Assembly: GCA_947573485.1 (NCBI GenBank)
Contig: CANPGB010000006.1
Location: forward strand, 1 to 50,584
Direction of reading: 5' to 3'
DNA: 50,584 nucleotides
Source: an uncultured Porphyromonadaceae bacterium
GTDB lineage: Bacteria > Bacteroidota > Bacteroidia > Bacteroidales > Muribaculaceae
The notes beneath the pieces are model-generated. The model searched no databases. It saw only the letters and a list, made by a program, of their open reading frames with translations, and was not told the DNA's origin. Position 1 is the first letter of the stretch. Each line of letters begins with the position of its first letter. Shown here one piece after another: positions 49,367 to 50,584 of this stretch. Made by a program: the position numbers and the translations under genes.

Positions 49367-50584
49367 ATGAAAACTACCAAGAAAATCATACTCGGCATTG
49401 CGGCAGGATGTGCCATGGCAACCGCTAACGCACAGGAGGCTCCGCGCACCGCTTACTTCCTCGACGGCTACACCATGCGCCACGAGCTCAACCCCGCTTT
49501 CGCTCCCGAACGCAACTATGTGTCGATGCCCGTGCTCGCAAACCTCGACGTATCTCTCTTCTCCAATGTGGGCCTCAACACCTTCCTTTATCCCACAAAG
49601 GCCGGCAGCCCCTATAAGCTCACAACCTTCATGAGCCCCGAGGTCTCGGCTTCAGAATTCTTGGGCAAGCTCCGCGAGAACAACCATATCAACGCCACTT
49701 ACGACATGGCTCTCCTCTCCACAGGTTTCCGTGCCTTCAAAGGCTTCAACACCATTACCATTGGCGTTCATGCCGATATGGGTCTCGCCCTTCCCAAAGA
49801 CTTCTTCCGCTTCATGAAACTCGGCCAGACAGGCGAGGATACCCACTACAACTTCAAAGACATCAAGGCCAATGCCTCGGCCCGCGCAGAAATCGCACTC
49901 GGCCACAGCCACAAGGTGACCGACAAACTTAACGTCGGTGCCAAAATGAAAGTGCTCGTGGGCATGGCTAACATCACCGGCCATATTACCGATATGGACG
50001 TGCGCCTTAGCCACGACGTGTGGAAAATCAAAGCCAACGGTAAGGTTGAAATGGCTGCCGGTTCGGGCCTCTACGTGCCCACCAAAGCCGAGACCGGCGC
50101 CGACTACAAGGTGCCCGCCGACGCCGACCTCATCGACTGGGGCGAGATAGACTACGACAGCTTCGGTGTTGCAGGCTACGGTCTCGGCTTCGACTTCGGT
50201 GCCACTTACCAGCTCCTGCCCGACCTCCAGCTCTCAGCCGCTATCAACGACTTCGGCTTCATGCGCTGGAAGCATGCCTACAAAGGTTATACGGGCGATA
50301 CCGAGTGGGAATTCGACGGCTTCCACGACATCGCTTTCGACAGCAACCAGCCCGGCTACGAGGATAACAAGCTCGACGAGCAGCTCGACCGCACCTGGGG
50401 TCAGCTTCAGGACGTGATCAACATGCACCGCGAGGGCACACACGGCAAGTACACCAACATGCTCAACACCACTATCCGCATCGGTGCGGAGTATAAGATG
50501 CCTTTCTACAAGAAACTCACCGGCGCCTTCCTCTTCTCTACCTATATCGCAGGCTGCCAGTCATGGACCGAAGGCCGTTTCTAT
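49367..50584 (+). CDS. DUF5723-family outer-membrane protein, cut by window end
   Basis: At least 406 residues, open at the window end. A signal peptide (1-23, ending TANAQ) is followed by the Bacteroidetes pattern FLDGYTMRHELNPAFAPERNYVSMP and repeated amphipathic strands (TIGVHADMGLALPKDFFRF, ARAEIALGHSHKVTDKLNVGAKMKV, FGVAGYGLGFDFGATYQLLPDLQLSAAI). This suggests a beta-barrel related to the PorV/DUF5723 group. Its partner is probably the lipoprotein just upstream. The start has no Shine-Dalgarno (ATATTCCAACAATGAAA). Confidence 0.8.
   Translation, partial: MKTTKKIILGIAAGCAMATANAQEAPRTAYFLDGYTMRHELNPAFAPERNYVSMPVLANLDVSLFSNVGLNTFLYPTKAGSPYKLTTFMSPEVSASEFLGKLRENNHINATYDMALLSTGFRAFKGFNTITIGVHADMGLALPKDFFRFMKLGQTGEDTHYNFKDIKANASARAEIALGHSHKVTDKLNVGAKMKVLVGMANITGHITDMDVRLSHDVWKIKANGKVEMAAGSGLYVPTKAETGADYKVPADADLIDWGEIDYDSFGVAGYGLGFDFGATYQLLPDLQLSAAINDFGFMRWKHAYKGYTGDTEWEFDGFHDIAFDSNQPGYEDNKLDEQLDRTWGQLQDVINMHREGTHGKYTNMLNTTIRIGAEYKMPFYKKLTGAFLFSTYIAGCQSWTEGRFY

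Overview
The window looks like a chromosomal segment of a Bacteroidales gut bacterium, most likely Muribaculaceae or a close relative (inference). The evidence is a complete aerotolerance (bat) operon with its MoxR and DUF58 genes, a GldB-like lipoprotein, GH97, DUF4369-thioredoxin, DUF5715 and DUF5723 proteins, and Bacteroidetes-type promoters of the form TTTG-N20-TAnnTTTG (perfect before tRNA-Gly and rplU). Shine-Dalgarno sequences are almost absent.

Layout. Positions 1-4.4 kb (minus strand) hold a truncated tRNA-Gly, a secreted thioredoxin-like protein, then hpf, a Xer recombinase, rpsU, an S1/P1 nuclease, and rpmA and rplU. From 4.6 to 11.1 kb (plus strand) a tight cluster carries a DUF1893 protein, a DUF5715 lipoprotein, a very large AsmA-like protein, a HAD phosphatase and aroB. 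From 11.1 to 21.1 kb (minus) come a universal stress protein, a small DNA-binding protein and the bat operon in the order moxR, DUF58, DUF4381-like, batA, batB, batC, batD, batE. Positions 21.4-24.3 kb (plus) hold the GldB-like lipoprotein and a GH97 glycosidase. Positions 24.3-34.7 kb (minus) hold an unknown secreted protein, an MCE/MlaD protein with an amidase, a flavoprotein, a MATE transporter, L-serine dehydratase, an SLC45-like sugar transporter and nfo.

Positions 34.8-39.3 kb hold an A/T-richer accessory block: two tandem Sel1-repeat secreted paralogues and a 612-residue secreted protein of no recognised family. It is bordered by an exact 15-bp direct repeat. Joining the outer flanks recreates a textbook intrinsic terminator, which suggests the block was inserted into, or expanded inside, the terminator downstream of the gyrA-TPR operon. 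From 39.3 kb onward come a TPR protein and gyrA (minus), then clpC, cca, a large lipoprotein and the start of a DUF5723 outer-membrane protein (plus).

Most of the window is core metabolism, translation and envelope biology. The parts best worth following up are the 34.8-39.3 kb block, the Shine-Dalgarno exceptions at hpf and batC, the roughly 170-residue loop in the sugar transporter, and the G-rich heptamer array before the serine dehydratase gene. I saw no CRISPR array, phage, insertion sequence or polysaccharide-utilisation SusC/SusD pair.
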